Assembly (NCBI GenBank): GCA_943912855.1
Contig: CALTVC010000003.1
Coordinates: 186,001 to 250,000, forward strand
Source: an uncultured Flavobacterium sp.
Lineage (GTDB): Bacteria; Bacteroidota; Bacteroidia; Flavobacteriales; Flavobacteriaceae
Reading direction: 5' to 3'
DNA: 64,000 nucleotides
Positions 1 through 8,500 of this stretch are shown in pieces. Position 1 is the stretch's first letter; each line of letters starts with the position of its first letter. Under the pieces are notes generated by a model. The model did not search any database and was not told the origin of the DNA. It worked only from the letters and a program-made list of their open reading frames with translations. The translations under genes and the position numbers were made by a program.

Positions 1-23
1 TCTACATAATACACAAACGTTCG

Positions 24-174
24 GTCATCTTGAGGCACGAAGCGATCTAAAACTTTACAATTTTCATTAGATCGCCACGCTCCGTACCTCCGCTCGCGAT
101 GACGTACAAAATGGGATATAAGTTAGCAATGCTTTTCTTCAACTCTTTTCATTGCGAGCAAAGGGTGCAATCTC
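24..174. repeat. REP-like palindrome with an extra half unit
   Basis: A perfect 9-bp inverted repeat (GCGATCTAA at 42-50, TTAGATCGC at 67-75) sits inside a wider imperfect palindrome framed by GTCAT (24-28) and ATGAC (99-103). A third, related half lies at 150-174 (CATTGCGAGC followed by GTGCAATCTCA). The pattern of GTCAT, then GCGAG, then a GCGATCT-like end resembles the dispersed REP-type elements common in intergenic DNA. No coding frame is visible in 1-218, so the repeat and the leader of the next gene fill this interval. Confidence 0.6.
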
Positions 175-218
175 ATAAAATACCAGGGTTAAATTAAATG
201 TCCAAAACCTAACCAACT

Positions 219-1034
219 ATGAAAATACTTGTTCTCTTAGTATTATCAGCAACCTTATTATCCTGCAATAAAAAAGACTCTCAACCCGAGAGCAATATGC
301 AGGATACAACCGCGACCAGCAATATCTCAACTCCTATTGAAAGCGAAACTGAAGCAGATACCATTAGCTATGATACCATAGTTGTCCCAAATAAAAATGA
401 AGCTGATTATGCTGTGAAAATACTTAGCGAAGGTTTTTTTCATGGCGATGAAGTATGGGATTATGCGGCAGACATGAAATGGTTTGGACTGTTTAGTGGC
501 AAAGACGGTTACTACATAGCCAATACAGAAATTACCGTAAAAAACGTAAATGACCCCGTATTAGACGAAACTGAAAACGACAAAACAGGCAAAGAAGTAA
601 AAGCTTCTGTAAAGGATACTGCTTTAGTATTGATTTCAGGCAGTGAATTTATTACACCACATAAAGTCCAGAGTTTCGCTCCAAAGAAAACAGAATTATT
701 ACCTAACGAAAAGGTAGAATTCAGTTTTAAAGGAAAGAACTATCGCATCTATGCCAAAAGCAAGGACTACAGCCACGGAAAAGAAATTGTAAACTATAAG
801 CTTTACATTACTGACGGAACGGCAACTACATTACTCACAGCACTACCACAGTTTGACGACACTATGGTGCAAATACTGTTTATAGGCGACATAGATGGCG
901 ATGACATACCTGATTTGCTATTGGACAACACATCGCACTATAACGTTAGTTCACCTACGCTGTATCTTTCTAAACCTGCCGATGAAAAAGAACTTGTAAA
1001 ACCCGTAAGCATCCACACCTCTGTAGGTTGCTGA
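219..1034 (+). CDS. Putative lipoprotein with an Asp-rich repeat-like segment
   Basis: This 271-residue protein starts with a type II signal peptide; the lipobox LLSC puts the lipidated Cys at residue 16. A low-complexity Ser/Thr/Asp/Glu linker follows to about residue 55, then a soluble domain. Near residues 226-240 the stretch GDIDGDDIPDLLLDN resembles the calcium-binding FG-GAP or VCBS type of loop. No enzyme motif is recognised. It probably sits in the periplasm or on the outer membrane. The Crp/Fnr-type gene begins 15 bp downstream on the same strand, so the two may be co-transcribed. The function is unknown. Confidence 0.75.
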   Translation: MKILVLLVLSATLLSCNKKDSQPESNMQDTTATSNISTPIESETEADTISYDTIVVPNKNEADYAVKILSEGFFHGDEVWDYAADMKWFGLFSGKDGYYIANTEITVKNVNDPVLDETENDKTGKEVKASVKDTALVLISGSEFITPHKVQSFAPKKTELLPNEKVEFSFKGKNYRIYAKSKDYSHGKEIVNYKLYITDGTATTLLTALPQFDDTMVQILFIGDIDGDDIPDLLLDNTSHYNVSSPTLYLSKPADEKELVKPVSIHTSVGC

Positions 1035-1049
1035 CAAACACAACACCTA

Positions 1050-1625
1050 ATGCCCGAAACCTTTAAACAACACCTGCAAAAATTCACATCGATAAACGAT
1101 GAAGATTACCCTAAAATACTCGAATATTTTGAGGTGCTTGCAGTGGGCAAAAAGGAGAACCTGCTCACAGCGGGGCAGTTGTGCAACAGGCATTTTTTTG
1201 TAGCCCGGGGTTGCCTGCGCAAGTTTTTCATTACCGACAAAGGCACCGAACAAACTACCGAATTCGCCATAGAAAACTGGTGGCTTACCGATAACATTGC
1301 TTACGAACGCCAGCTCCCTACAGACTTCTATATTCAGGCAGTGGAAAAAAGCGAGGTACTCGCCATAACCCATGACAGGCAGGAAGCCCTGCTGCGTGAT
1401 TTTCCGCAAATGGAACGTTACTTCAGGTTTGTGTACCAGCGGGCGTACGCGGCTTCGCAAATGCGCATTAAGTACCTGTATGACTATTCCAGGGAGGAAC
1501 TGTATTTTCATTTTGTAGAAAAACATCCCGATTTTGTGCAGCGTGTACCGCAATACCTCATGGCTTCATTTCTTGGTTTCACACCAGAATACCTGAGTGA
1601 AATTCGCGCCAAAAAGCGTTCTTAA
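1050..1625 (+). CDS. Crp/Fnr-family transcriptional regulator
   Basis: The 191-residue length and the layout (cyclic-nucleotide-binding-like beta roll over about residues 15-115, helical hinge, short DNA-binding end) fit the Bacteroidota Crp/Fnr-like family. The C-terminal stretch near 168-187 (ASFLGFTPEYLSEIRAK) is the recognition-helix region, in which these proteins usually read LGxTPEYLSxIR. No four-Cys Fe-S cluster motif is visible, so it is not an Fnr-type oxygen sensor by sequence. The AhpD-like gene starts 74 bp downstream on the same strand; regulators of this class often lie next to such genes, and that gene is the likeliest target. Confidence 0.85.
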   Translation: MPETFKQHLQKFTSINDEDYPKILEYFEVLAVGKKENLLTAGQLCNRHFFVARGCLRKFFITDKGTEQTTEFAIENWWLTDNIAYERQLPTDFYIQAVEKSEVLAITHDRQEALLRDFPQMERYFRFVYQRAYAASQMRIKYLYDYSREELYFHFVEKHPDFVQRVPQYLMASFLGFTPEYLSEIRAKKRS

Positions 1626-1699
1626 ACCGGTTTAAGTTTTTTGAGGAAGTGTATACTCACCTTTGTACTGTAATTAATAACACATAAAATTATAGTATC

Positions 1700-2143
1700 A
1701 TGGAAAAGCGAATCAACATCATCGAAACCCTGCCACAAGTTACCAAAGCCCTTTATACCCTTTCGGGAGTTATAGAAAACTCGGCACTTACCAAAACACA
1801 TAAAGAACTGCTTAAAATCCGCGCATCGCAAATAAACGGTTGTGCGTTTTGTATAGACATGCACACTAAAGACGCCCTGAAATATGGCGAAACCCAGCAA
1901 CGTATTTTCCTGCTTAATGCATGGCGTGAAACGTCATTGTTTACTAGTGAGGAAAAAGCCGTGCTTGCCATAGCCGAAGAAGTTACCCTTATCAGCACTC
2001 ATGGCCTTACTGAGGCTACGTATGCCTTGGCAAAATCGTTCTTTACAGACGAGTACATAGCCCTGCTGGTTGCCGCCACAGTAACCATTAACGCCTGGAA
2101 CCGCCTAGCCATAAGCAGCCAACTGGAACCGGCAGGTGTGTAA
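1700..2143 (+). CDS. Carboxymuconolactone decarboxylase/AhpD-like protein
   Basis: This 147-residue helical protein carries the AhpD-type redox motif, here CAFCIDMH around residues 52-59, with the two cysteines and the following His as in the family. It is therefore likely to act as an alkylhydroperoxidase-like reductase rather than as a true ring decarboxylase. The motif is followed by helices typical of the CMD fold, including AVLAIAEEVTLI. It lies just downstream of a Crp/Fnr-type regulator and ends before a strong hairpin terminator, so the two genes form a compact unit. The substrate cannot be told from the sequence. Confidence 0.87.
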   Translation: MEKRINIIETLPQVTKALYTLSGVIENSALTKTHKELLKIRASQINGCAFCIDMHTKDALKYGETQQRIFLLNAWRETSLFTSEEKAVLAIAEEVTLISTHGLTEATYALAKSFFTDEYIALLVAATVTINAWNRLAISSQLEPAGV

Positions 2144-2169
2144 AGACAATTCATCTGTTATATAATGCG

Positions 2170-2208
2170 TCCGGCAGGAGTGGCAATGGTCATTCCTGCC
2201 GGATTGTT
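2170..2208 (+). terminator. Hairpin terminator after the AhpD-like gene
   Basis: The arms TCCGGCAGGA and TCCTGCCGGA pair across a short loop. The stem extends inward through G-T, T-A and G-C pairs and is followed by TTGTTT. It lies 27 bp after the stop of the upstream gene. Confidence 0.75.
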
Positions 2209-2310
2209 TCATATATCCAAAACTTCTTTTATCCCTAAAAACAAAATCATTACTTTTACCCTACCATCAACATACTCCTGATATATACAGCAGTTAAAAC
2301 AAAGTGTACT

Positions 2311-2679
2311 ATGACTCCAAAAGTTACCTCTATACGTCCGTTTATAGGCTCAAAAGATTTTGACACCTCACGCCGTTTTTACCGCGATTTGGGTTTTGAA
2401 GAACATGAGTTGGGCCCGGGTTTTTCGGTATTTCACTTTCAGCAACTGTCGTTTTACCTGCAGGATTATTATGCCGAAGAATGGGTAAACAATACCATGT
2501 TGTTTATGGAGGTAGAAAACGTAGCCGAGTTTTGGGCGTACCTGCAATCGCTTAACCTTACCGAAAAATATCCTGAAACCAAACTGGTAGCTCCACGCAT
2601 TATGCCCTGGGGTAGCGAGTGTTTTGTACACGACCCAGCGGGTATATTGTGGCATTTCGGAGTGTTTAACCCGGAGTAG
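2311..2679 (+). CDS. VOC (glyoxalase/bleomycin-resistance fold) family protein
   Basis: This 122-residue protein has the single beta-alpha-beta-beta-beta module pair of the vicinal oxygen chelate superfamily. It shows the usual opening (PFIGSKDFDTSRRFYRDLGF), a central FYLQDY strand and the closing VHDPAGILWHFG. Such proteins dimerise to form a metal site and may be lyases, dioxygenases or antibiotic-binding proteins; the exact role cannot be assigned. It is a single gene, separated from the preceding gene by a terminator and from the next by about 100 bp. Confidence 0.85.
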   Translation: MTPKVTSIRPFIGSKDFDTSRRFYRDLGFEEHELGPGFSVFHFQQLSFYLQDYYAEEWVNNTMLFMEVENVAEFWAYLQSLNLTEKYPETKLVAPRIMPWGSECFVHDPAGILWHFGVFNPE

Positions 2680-2781
2680 GATTCTTAATAAATGCATCAA
2701 AACCATTTTTATTTGCATCCAAATTTTTCTGTTTAAATACGTTGCTTCATAACTTTATCATGCCGAATTAAACCAACCAAT

Positions 2782-4152
2782 ATGAATATGAACAACGAAC
2801 TTTGGCAGAAAATCCTTGAATTTGATTTTGACAGTTCAGGTGGCGATTATCCTTTTACGCTACGTCTTGCAGCAGAAAACGCCTGGACAGACTATTTTAC
2901 CCAACAGGCATTACTGGAGTATCGTAAATTTATGTACCTGGCAGCAACCGCAAACGCCATGGTGTGCCCCTCAGAAATTGTAGACATTGTGTGGCACCAA
3001 CACCTCATCTTTACACAATCCTACAAAGAGTTTTGTATTCTTATGGGGAAAGAGATTCAGCACATTCCCTCTACACGCAGCAAAACCGAAGCAGCTACTT
3101 TCATAGATGGGGCAATGCGTACTTCAGAATTATACAATGCCTCCTTTGGAGCCCAGCCGAAAGAAATCTGGACAGAACAGAGTATGCTGGGCGGACTGCA
3201 TCTTAAACCCTCAGCGCTGTCTCCGGAAACTTTTTTAATGTTTGCCATTCCCGCTGTATTCCTACTATTAGGTCCAACCCATTTCTTTCTTAAACCATTC
3301 TACATACATCTAAATAATCCTACATTTCCTATTCTTGCGGTGGCGTTGTGCATTATTGTAATAGTGACACTGAGGGATTACAACAAAAGCTCCCTGAAAC
3401 GCTTTTTAAATAGTCTTGAGGGTAACTCATTTCTTTTTAACCTGACACCCTTTGAGTTAGTATACCTTAAACACGGGAACATTAACGCTGTAGTAAACGG
3501 TTGCCTGGGCGAACTCCTGTATGAAGAACTCGCAGAGTTTGACAACCAACTGCTGTTCTCGGTCAAAGAAAACCGACCTGTACAAGAAAAACACATGCGG
3601 CTGGCTATGGAAGCCATTGTAGACTATAAAGAAATATCACACGGAAGGTTATTGTACCAGCTTACCAACAAGCCGCTGTTTAATAACATTAAGAAAAGTA
3701 TGGATACCCTGTCTGCCTATGTTAGTGGTTCGGCAAAAATGGTAAATTTATTCTGTTTGAATTTTGTAATACTGGCTTCAACAGCATTACTTATATATAC
3801 CCGGGTTCTTACAGGGCTAATGTTGGGCAAGCCAATTTTCATCATAACGGCAATTGCCACTGTATTTACCATCGTGGCAATTTTTCACCTGAAAACACTA
3901 CTGGTAAATCCTCTACAAAAAACACTGCCTTCTCATTACCTGGACACAAAACTTTCTACTACAGAAATCCATGCTGAGTGGCAATGGCTTTATCTGCTAA
4001 AAGGTCCGGCACTACTAAATGCAGGGTTGCTTATGGTAGCGTATCCTGACTTTAAAAATAACGATTCAGGAAGTAGTGGTTCATCGTGCAGTTCATCTTC
4101 TTGCGGTTCATCGTGCGGAAGCAGTTGCGGCGGGTGCGGAGGTGGTGATTAA
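2782..4152 (+). CDS. TIGR04222-type membrane protein with glycine-rich-domain-like N-terminus
   Basis: This 456-residue protein begins with a segment resembling the plant and bacterial glycine-rich domain proteins (IVDIVWHQHLIFTQSYKEFC around residues 68-87). Hydrophobic segments follow at about 148-170 and 176-195, and a further pair at about 322-368. The C-terminus is an extreme low-complexity tail of Ser, Cys and Gly (about residues 430-456). A hydrophobic membrane core plus a cysteine-rich terminus is the signature of the TIGR04222 family, whose function is unknown. The tail may bind metal or be modified, but that is inference. The gene converges on 4160-5083 with only 7 bp between stops. 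Confidence 0.78.
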   Translation: MNMNNELWQKILEFDFDSSGGDYPFTLRLAAENAWTDYFTQQALLEYRKFMYLAATANAMVCPSEIVDIVWHQHLIFTQSYKEFCILMGKEIQHIPSTRSKTEAATFIDGAMRTSELYNASFGAQPKEIWTEQSMLGGLHLKPSALSPETFLMFAIPAVFLLLGPTHFFLKPFYIHLNNPTFPILAVALCIIVIVTLRDYNKSSLKRFLNSLEGNSFLFNLTPFELVYLKHGNINAVVNGCLGELLYEELAEFDNQLLFSVKENRPVQEKHMRLAMEAIVDYKEISHGRLLYQLTNKPLFNNIKKSMDTLSAYVSGSAKMVNLFCLNFVILASTALLIYTRVLTGLMLGKPIFIITAIATVFTIVAIFHLKTLLVNPLQKTLPSHYLDTKLSTTEIHAEWQWLYLLKGPALLNAGLLMVAYPDFKNNDSGSSGSSCSSSSCGSSCGSSCGGCGGGD

Positions 4153-4159
4153 ATCGGTA

Positions 4160-5083
4160 CTACTTTATTTTATCTAAAGCCTGCCTAACGGCATAGTTGT
4201 CCGGTTGGTTGTTTTTACACTCCTGAACACCTTGCGGATACAGCGGTTGTATAAAATTGTTATAGTCCTTACAGTTCTTAAAAATGTTGAATTCGGCATT
4301 TTTAAAGTCCCACACTATGCCTTTTCCATGAATAGCGCTCCTGGCAAGCGCGCCACCTGTTGCTCCGCCCACAGCACCGTAAGCAAGTCCCTGAGCCCAT
4401 ACGTTAGACAAATCAGCTTCGGTATAGAAATAATTATCTCCCCCTAAAATCACGCGTACAAAGCTGTTCTCAAAATTTGTGGTCTGGTTACCATCTGTCT
4501 TGTTTCGGTTTTTAAGAACGGCTTTCAGGCAGAAATATAAATGCCCCTGATAAGAAATGGCAAAAGCATTTTTTATCCTCTTATCGTTTATATAAAAGAA
4601 ACAGGCGTGTTTTATGCCCATAATTATATCTTTTTCCAGCCCTATGAGCTCCCTGGGGGTAACCGGCATTTTGGTTACATTTTTGGCTATAAAATCTTCT
4701 TTGCTGTAATATACACCTGCGGGATAGTTCGGCCTGAACAGGGTATCGTTATACGCTACAGGTTTTGGTTTTTCAATAACAGTACGGCGGTCTTGCTTGT
4801 TGTATTCCGGGCTGAATTTGCCTCCTTCGTATAAAGTCTTCTGGTTGTCGTCCTGTATACGCTGTACAGATGTAATAGGTTTTACCTCGTGTACGTTTGT
4901 AGCAATATTGGTAAATATTACATTCTCCCCCACAAACTGAAGATTAGTAAACCCCAGCATAACATCGGTATATAGGGTTATTACACCTTCTTTAACGGGA
5001 GGCTTGGCAGTTTCCTGGGCATTGAGAAGAACACAAAACAACAGGCTAACAACAACTAAAACAGTTTTGATTTTGGCAAACAT
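4160..5083 (-). CDS. Secreted protein of unknown function
   Basis: The 307-residue product opens with a clear Sec signal peptide (hydrophobic core VLVVVSLLFCVLLNA, cut after AQ). The mature part has no motif I recognise. A short Gly/Ala-rich stretch (GAVGGATGGALA, about residues 233-244) resembles the glycine-zipper found in some outer-membrane-associated proteins. The protein ends with a basic, Lys-rich tail. It is preceded by 72 bp that separate it from the FAD oxidoreductase gene on the same strand, so it may be read from that operon or alone. Confidence 0.7.
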   Translation of the reverse strand: MFAKIKTVLVVVSLLFCVLLNAQETAKPPVKEGVITLYTDVMLGFTNLQFVGENVIFTNIATNVHEVKPITSVQRIQDDNQKTLYEGGKFSPEYNKQDRRTVIEKPKPVAYNDTLFRPNYPAGVYYSKEDFIAKNVTKMPVTPRELIGLEKDIIMGIKHACFFYINDKRIKNAFAISYQGHLYFCLKAVLKNRNKTDGNQTTNFENSFVRVILGGDNYFYTEADLSNVWAQGLAYGAVGGATGGALARSAIHGKGIVWDFKNAEFNIFKNCKDYNNFIQPLYPQGVQECKNNQPDNYAVRQALDKIK

Positions 5084-5155
5084 AAATAGGCTGATTTTCT
5101 ACGGTGGTAAAAGTAAAAAAACAATCGGTGTTTCCTGTAAAATTTACATTACCAT

Positions 5156-6268
5156 CTACACCAAATCTGCCAGCTCCTGCCCTATAAGGCTGCCTATGGC
5201 TATGCCCATACCCCCAAGGCGAACCCCGCAATACACATGATTGCTCAGTTGTTCTACCATAGGGCGCTTGCTGCCACCCATACCCATAATGCCACTCCAG
5301 CGGTGGGCTATGGCTACTTCGGTATCTGGTAGTATCGTTTCACGGAGAAGTTGCTCCAAACGGTTTTGGATAATATCTGTAGTTCCAAATTCGGTAGTGG
5401 CTTCCCCATCAAAGTCGAGGTTACGCGCCCCGCCAAATAAAATACGGTTGCCAATGTTCCTGAAGTAATAATACCCCCTGTCTATGTGAAACGTACCACG
5501 AATGTCCAGGTTAGGTATCGGTTCGGTAATCAATACCTGCGCACGGGCGGGTTTCACGGCACCATTGGTCAGTTGACCTGCAAAGGCATTGGTAGCAAAC
5601 AGCAGTTTTTTAGTCGTAAAACTAAAATCGCCAAGGGCTACTTCCACCCCATCGGGAGTTTCAGTATATCCGGTTACGGTCTGGCTATTGAGAATTAAAA
5701 TTCCGGCCGCGTGTGCCTGGCGTAGTAACGCCTGCATCATACGGCCGGTATCTATCTGCCCTTCAAAAGGGTTAAATATCAGGTATTCTTTAGTGCCTTT
5801 AAACCCAAAGCGGTCTACTTCTTTGGTAAACACCTCAGCATTAAAGAGCGGGCGCAACACTTCGTTTACAAACGGCATACGGCGCAGGCAACTTTCGTAC
5901 CCGGCGGTATCGTCCTCTGTAAACAACTCGTACCCACCATGCGGACGGAAGTCTATCGCGGCATCGCCCAGTCGTTTGCGCAACAGCTGAAGCCCCTGCC
6001 AACGTTTTTGGATTAACGATATTACCTCCTCCTCGGTATGGGTATTGAGGTCGTCCATGATTTCGCTCAGGCTGCCAAAACAGGCAAACCCGGCGTTCTT
6101 GGTACTGGCGCCCTGTGGTAGTGGACCACGCTCCAGCACCAGTATTTTCGCTTCGGGGAAACGCTCATGCAGGCGCAATGCGACGTGTAGCCCTACAATG
6201 CCACTGCCTACTACGGTATAGTTTACATCGCTGAACCAGCTGTCTATTTCCCACCAGCTAAGGTTCAT
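5156..6268 (-). CDS. FAD-dependent oxidoreductase (DAO family)
   Basis: The 370-residue protein has an N-terminal Rossmann dinucleotide motif (VVGSGIVGLHVALRL, about residues 19-33) followed by an acidic strand end (LVLERG), which is the FAD adenosine-binding pattern of the D-amino-acid oxidase superfamily. The C-terminal segment GVRLGGMGIAIGSLIG supplies the second FAD contact. Family members oxidise amino acids or related amines; this one's substrate is not evident. The gene lies 3 bp downstream of the DedA gene on the same strand, so they are probably co-transcribed although functionally unrelated. Confidence 0.85.
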   Translation of the reverse strand: MNLSWWEIDSWFSDVNYTVVGSGIVGLHVALRLHERFPEAKILVLERGPLPQGASTKNAGFACFGSLSEIMDDLNTHTEEEVISLIQKRWQGLQLLRKRLGDAAIDFRPHGGYELFTEDDTAGYESCLRRMPFVNEVLRPLFNAEVFTKEVDRFGFKGTKEYLIFNPFEGQIDTGRMMQALLRQAHAAGILILNSQTVTGYTETPDGVEVALGDFSFTTKKLLFATNAFAGQLTNGAVKPARAQVLITEPIPNLDIRGTFHIDRGYYYFRNIGNRILFGGARNLDFDGEATTEFGTTDIIQNRLEQLLRETILPDTEVAIAHRWSGIMGMGGSKRPMVEQLSNHVYCGVRLGGMGIAIGSLIGQELADLV

Positions 6269-6271
6269 GAC

Positions 6272-7015
6272 TTAGTTAGGAAAAATGTTAGTATCGCCGT
6301 GGTTGTCATCATTTGCCTCATCTATGGCTTCCTGTTCCGTAACCTTATTGCCTTTAATAGCATTAAGGATAAGCGGTACGGTAGTAATAAGCACGATGCC
6401 TATAATGATGATTTCGATGTGTTTTTTAAGGTCGATGCCAAACGATTTCAGGAACAGTGCAGACAGGTAGTGTCCCGCGAAAATAAGCGCGAAAGCCCAC
6501 AGCAGCGAACTGATAACGTTAAACAGCATAAAGCGTTTTTTATCCATTTTTACCACACCGGCTATGATGGGTGCAAACGTACGGATGATAGGAAGGAAAC
6601 GTGCAAATACAATAGCTCTTCCACCGTGTTTTTCGAAAAACTCGTGCGACTGTATAAGGTACTTTTTCTTGAACCAGAAACTGTCTTCCTTCTTGTACAG
6701 GTACGTACCACTTTTGGCACCAAACCAGTATCCAAAGGTATTACCTATAATACCCGAAGCTGCAACAAGCAGTGCAAGGAAGGTTACGTTAATATGCTGG
6801 TTTCCTAAATCTATTACGGTAAGCACAAGTGGCTCGCTATAAATACCTGCAAGGAATAAAAGGCTGTCGCCCGGCAGGAAGAAGCCTGCAAAAAGTCCGG
6901 TTTCGGCAAAAACAATAAAAAGTACAACATAAATACCCACAGGTACGCCGGCTACATGCAGGTTAATATAAAACTCAGGGTTTATTAACTGCAGCCAGTC
7001 GAATCCTTTTTCCAT
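6272..7015 (-). CDS. DedA-family membrane protein
   Basis: The 247-residue protein has several hydrophobic segments and the DedA (SNARE-associated/VTT) core: a GLFAGFFLPGDSLLFLAG segment near residues 40-57 and the conserved FARFLPIIRTFAPIIAG motif near 137-153. DedA proteins of the inner membrane are implicated in lipid (undecaprenyl phosphate and phospholipid) translocation and proton-motive-force homeostasis. The C-terminus is acidic and Asn/Asp-rich. It sits between the symporter gene upstream (34 bp away) and the FAD oxidoreductase gene downstream, all on one strand. Confidence 0.93.
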   Translation of the reverse strand: MEKGFDWLQLINPEFYINLHVAGVPVGIYVVLFIVFAETGLFAGFFLPGDSLLFLAGIYSEPLVLTVIDLGNQHINVTFLALLVAASGIIGNTFGYWFGAKSGTYLYKKEDSFWFKKKYLIQSHEFFEKHGGRAIVFARFLPIIRTFAPIIAGVVKMDKKRFMLFNVISSLLWAFALIFAGHYLSALFLKSFGIDLKKHIEIIIIGIVLITTVPLILNAIKGNKVTEQEAIDEANDDNHGDTNIFPN

Positions 7016-7049
7016 AATTATCTTCTAGTTTTGATGATGATTTTTTCTT

Positions 7050-8282
7050 CTAATTTTTAGCTTCCCATTTGTCAATGGCGCTTGTTGCAAGGGCATTGCC
7101 CAATACATTTGTCATACTGCGTGCCATATCACAAAAATGGTCTATGGGCAGTATTAATGCTATCCCCTCTGCAGGAATATCGAACATGGCACACGTAGCC
7201 ACTACTACTATAAGCGATGCCCTTGGAACACCTGCCACCCCTTTGCTGGTAAGCATAAGTACCAGCAACATGGCAAGCTGTTTTTCTACAGGCATGTCTA
7301 TCCCGTATACCTGTGCTATGAAAAGGCTGGCAAAGGTCATGTACATCATACTACCGTCCAGGTTAAATGAATAACCTAATGGCAATGTGAACGATACTAT
7401 TTTCGGGTCGCACCCAAAACGCTCTAATTCCTCCGTGAGCTTAGGGAATACCGCCTCACTGCTCGTGGTACTGAATGCCACCAGCAATGGAGAAGCCAAC
7501 CTTTTTAGTAACGTAAATAACCTGTTGCCCAGTATAACATACCCCACAGTAAGCAAGATTACCCACAGCAGTAAGATACCCAAAGCAAAATCGGCAAGGT
7601 AGCCCGCATATAATTTCCAGATACCGAAACCATACAGTGCCACGGCACCGGCAACAGCACCAAATACACCCAGCGGAGCGGTCCACATAATGTACGACAC
7701 CATTTTTAGCACCACGTGTGCTACGGTATCTAACGCTTTTATGATGGACTTGGTTTTCTCCTCGCTCAGTGTAGAAAGCGCTATCCCGAACATTACCGAG
7801 AACAGTACAATCTGCAATATTTCATTACCTGCAAGGGCTTCAAAGAGGCTCTTGGGCACTATGTGTACTACAAAATTTTCCAGTGAAAAAGTAGCGGTTC
7901 CTTTTACAAGGTCATCGGCAGCAGCCACTTTAGTCATGTCTATGTCTGAGGTCTTGCCCGGCTCCAGCCAGTTAACCAATGCCATGCCCAGTAAAAGCGA
8001 CATTAATGATGCCGTAAGGAACCACGCTATGGCCTTACCTCCTACGCGACCTACCATTTTTACATCGCCCATTTTGGCAATGCCCACCACCAGTGTACTA
8101 AACACCAGCGGCGCAATGATCATTTGCACCAGACGAATGAACAGCGTACCAAACAATTTTATGTTTTTGGCAAAACCGGCTGCCTCTTCGGGAGTGTATC
8201 CGGTGTGGATGAAATTACCCAAAACACCGCCCAATATCATGGCGGCTACTATTGCCAAAAATAATTTGTTGTTGCTTTTCAA
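7050..8282 (-). CDS. Dicarboxylate/amino acid:cation symporter (DAACS family)
   Basis: The 410-residue protein matches the glutamate/aspartate and C4-dicarboxylate symporter family in length and motifs: the serine-rich re-entrant loop AFSTTSSEAVFP (about residues 268-279), the LPLGYSFNLDGS segment of TM7 and the second hairpin loop TSKGVAGVPRAS. These form the substrate and sodium or proton sites. Many hydrophobic segments agree with the eight-helix fold. The substrate (glutamate, aspartate, succinate or fumarate) cannot be separated by eye, so no gene symbol is given. It heads the leftward run with the DedA and FAD oxidoreductase genes. Confidence 0.93.
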   Translation of the reverse strand: MKSNNKLFLAIVAAMILGGVLGNFIHTGYTPEEAAGFAKNIKLFGTLFIRLVQMIIAPLVFSTLVVGIAKMGDVKMVGRVGGKAIAWFLTASLMSLLLGMALVNWLEPGKTSDIDMTKVAAADDLVKGTATFSLENFVVHIVPKSLFEALAGNEILQIVLFSVMFGIALSTLSEEKTKSIIKALDTVAHVVLKMVSYIMWTAPLGVFGAVAGAVALYGFGIWKLYAGYLADFALGILLLWVILLTVGYVILGNRLFTLLKRLASPLLVAFSTTSSEAVFPKLTEELERFGCDPKIVSFTLPLGYSFNLDGSMMYMTFASLFIAQVYGIDMPVEKQLAMLLVLMLTSKGVAGVPRASLIVVVATCAMFDIPAEGIALILPIDHFCDMARSMTNVLGNALATSAIDKWEAKN

Positions 8283-8462
8283 ATTTGCCTGTTTTAGAGT
8301 GCGTGAAATTACTGATTATTTTTTTAAGATGTTTTAACACTTGAGCTTTTCAGCAGAAATATTAACGATTTAGTATTTAAAAAATAGCTGTTGCATAATT
8401 ATCCGCAATCGAAACGACTTTTATCGTGTAACTTTTTAAACTCTTATATCGACTAATAGTCT

Positions 8463-8470
8463 TATTTTTG
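8463..8470 (+). promoter_or_regulatory. Putative -7 promoter box (TATTTTTG) for the S9 peptidase
   Basis: This is a perfect match to the Bacteroidota TAnnTTTG element, 30 bp before the start codon. No TTG box is seen at the usual distance upstream. The 8283-8500 spacer is otherwise featureless. Confidence 0.5.
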
Positions 8471-8500
8471 GAACAGTTTTAGAATACACAAACACGAATA

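Noticed and set aside
1047..1553. Minus-strand frame opposite the Crp/Fnr gene
   Set aside because: It mirrors the regulator, which has a clear fold and recognition helix; the minus frame has no family features.
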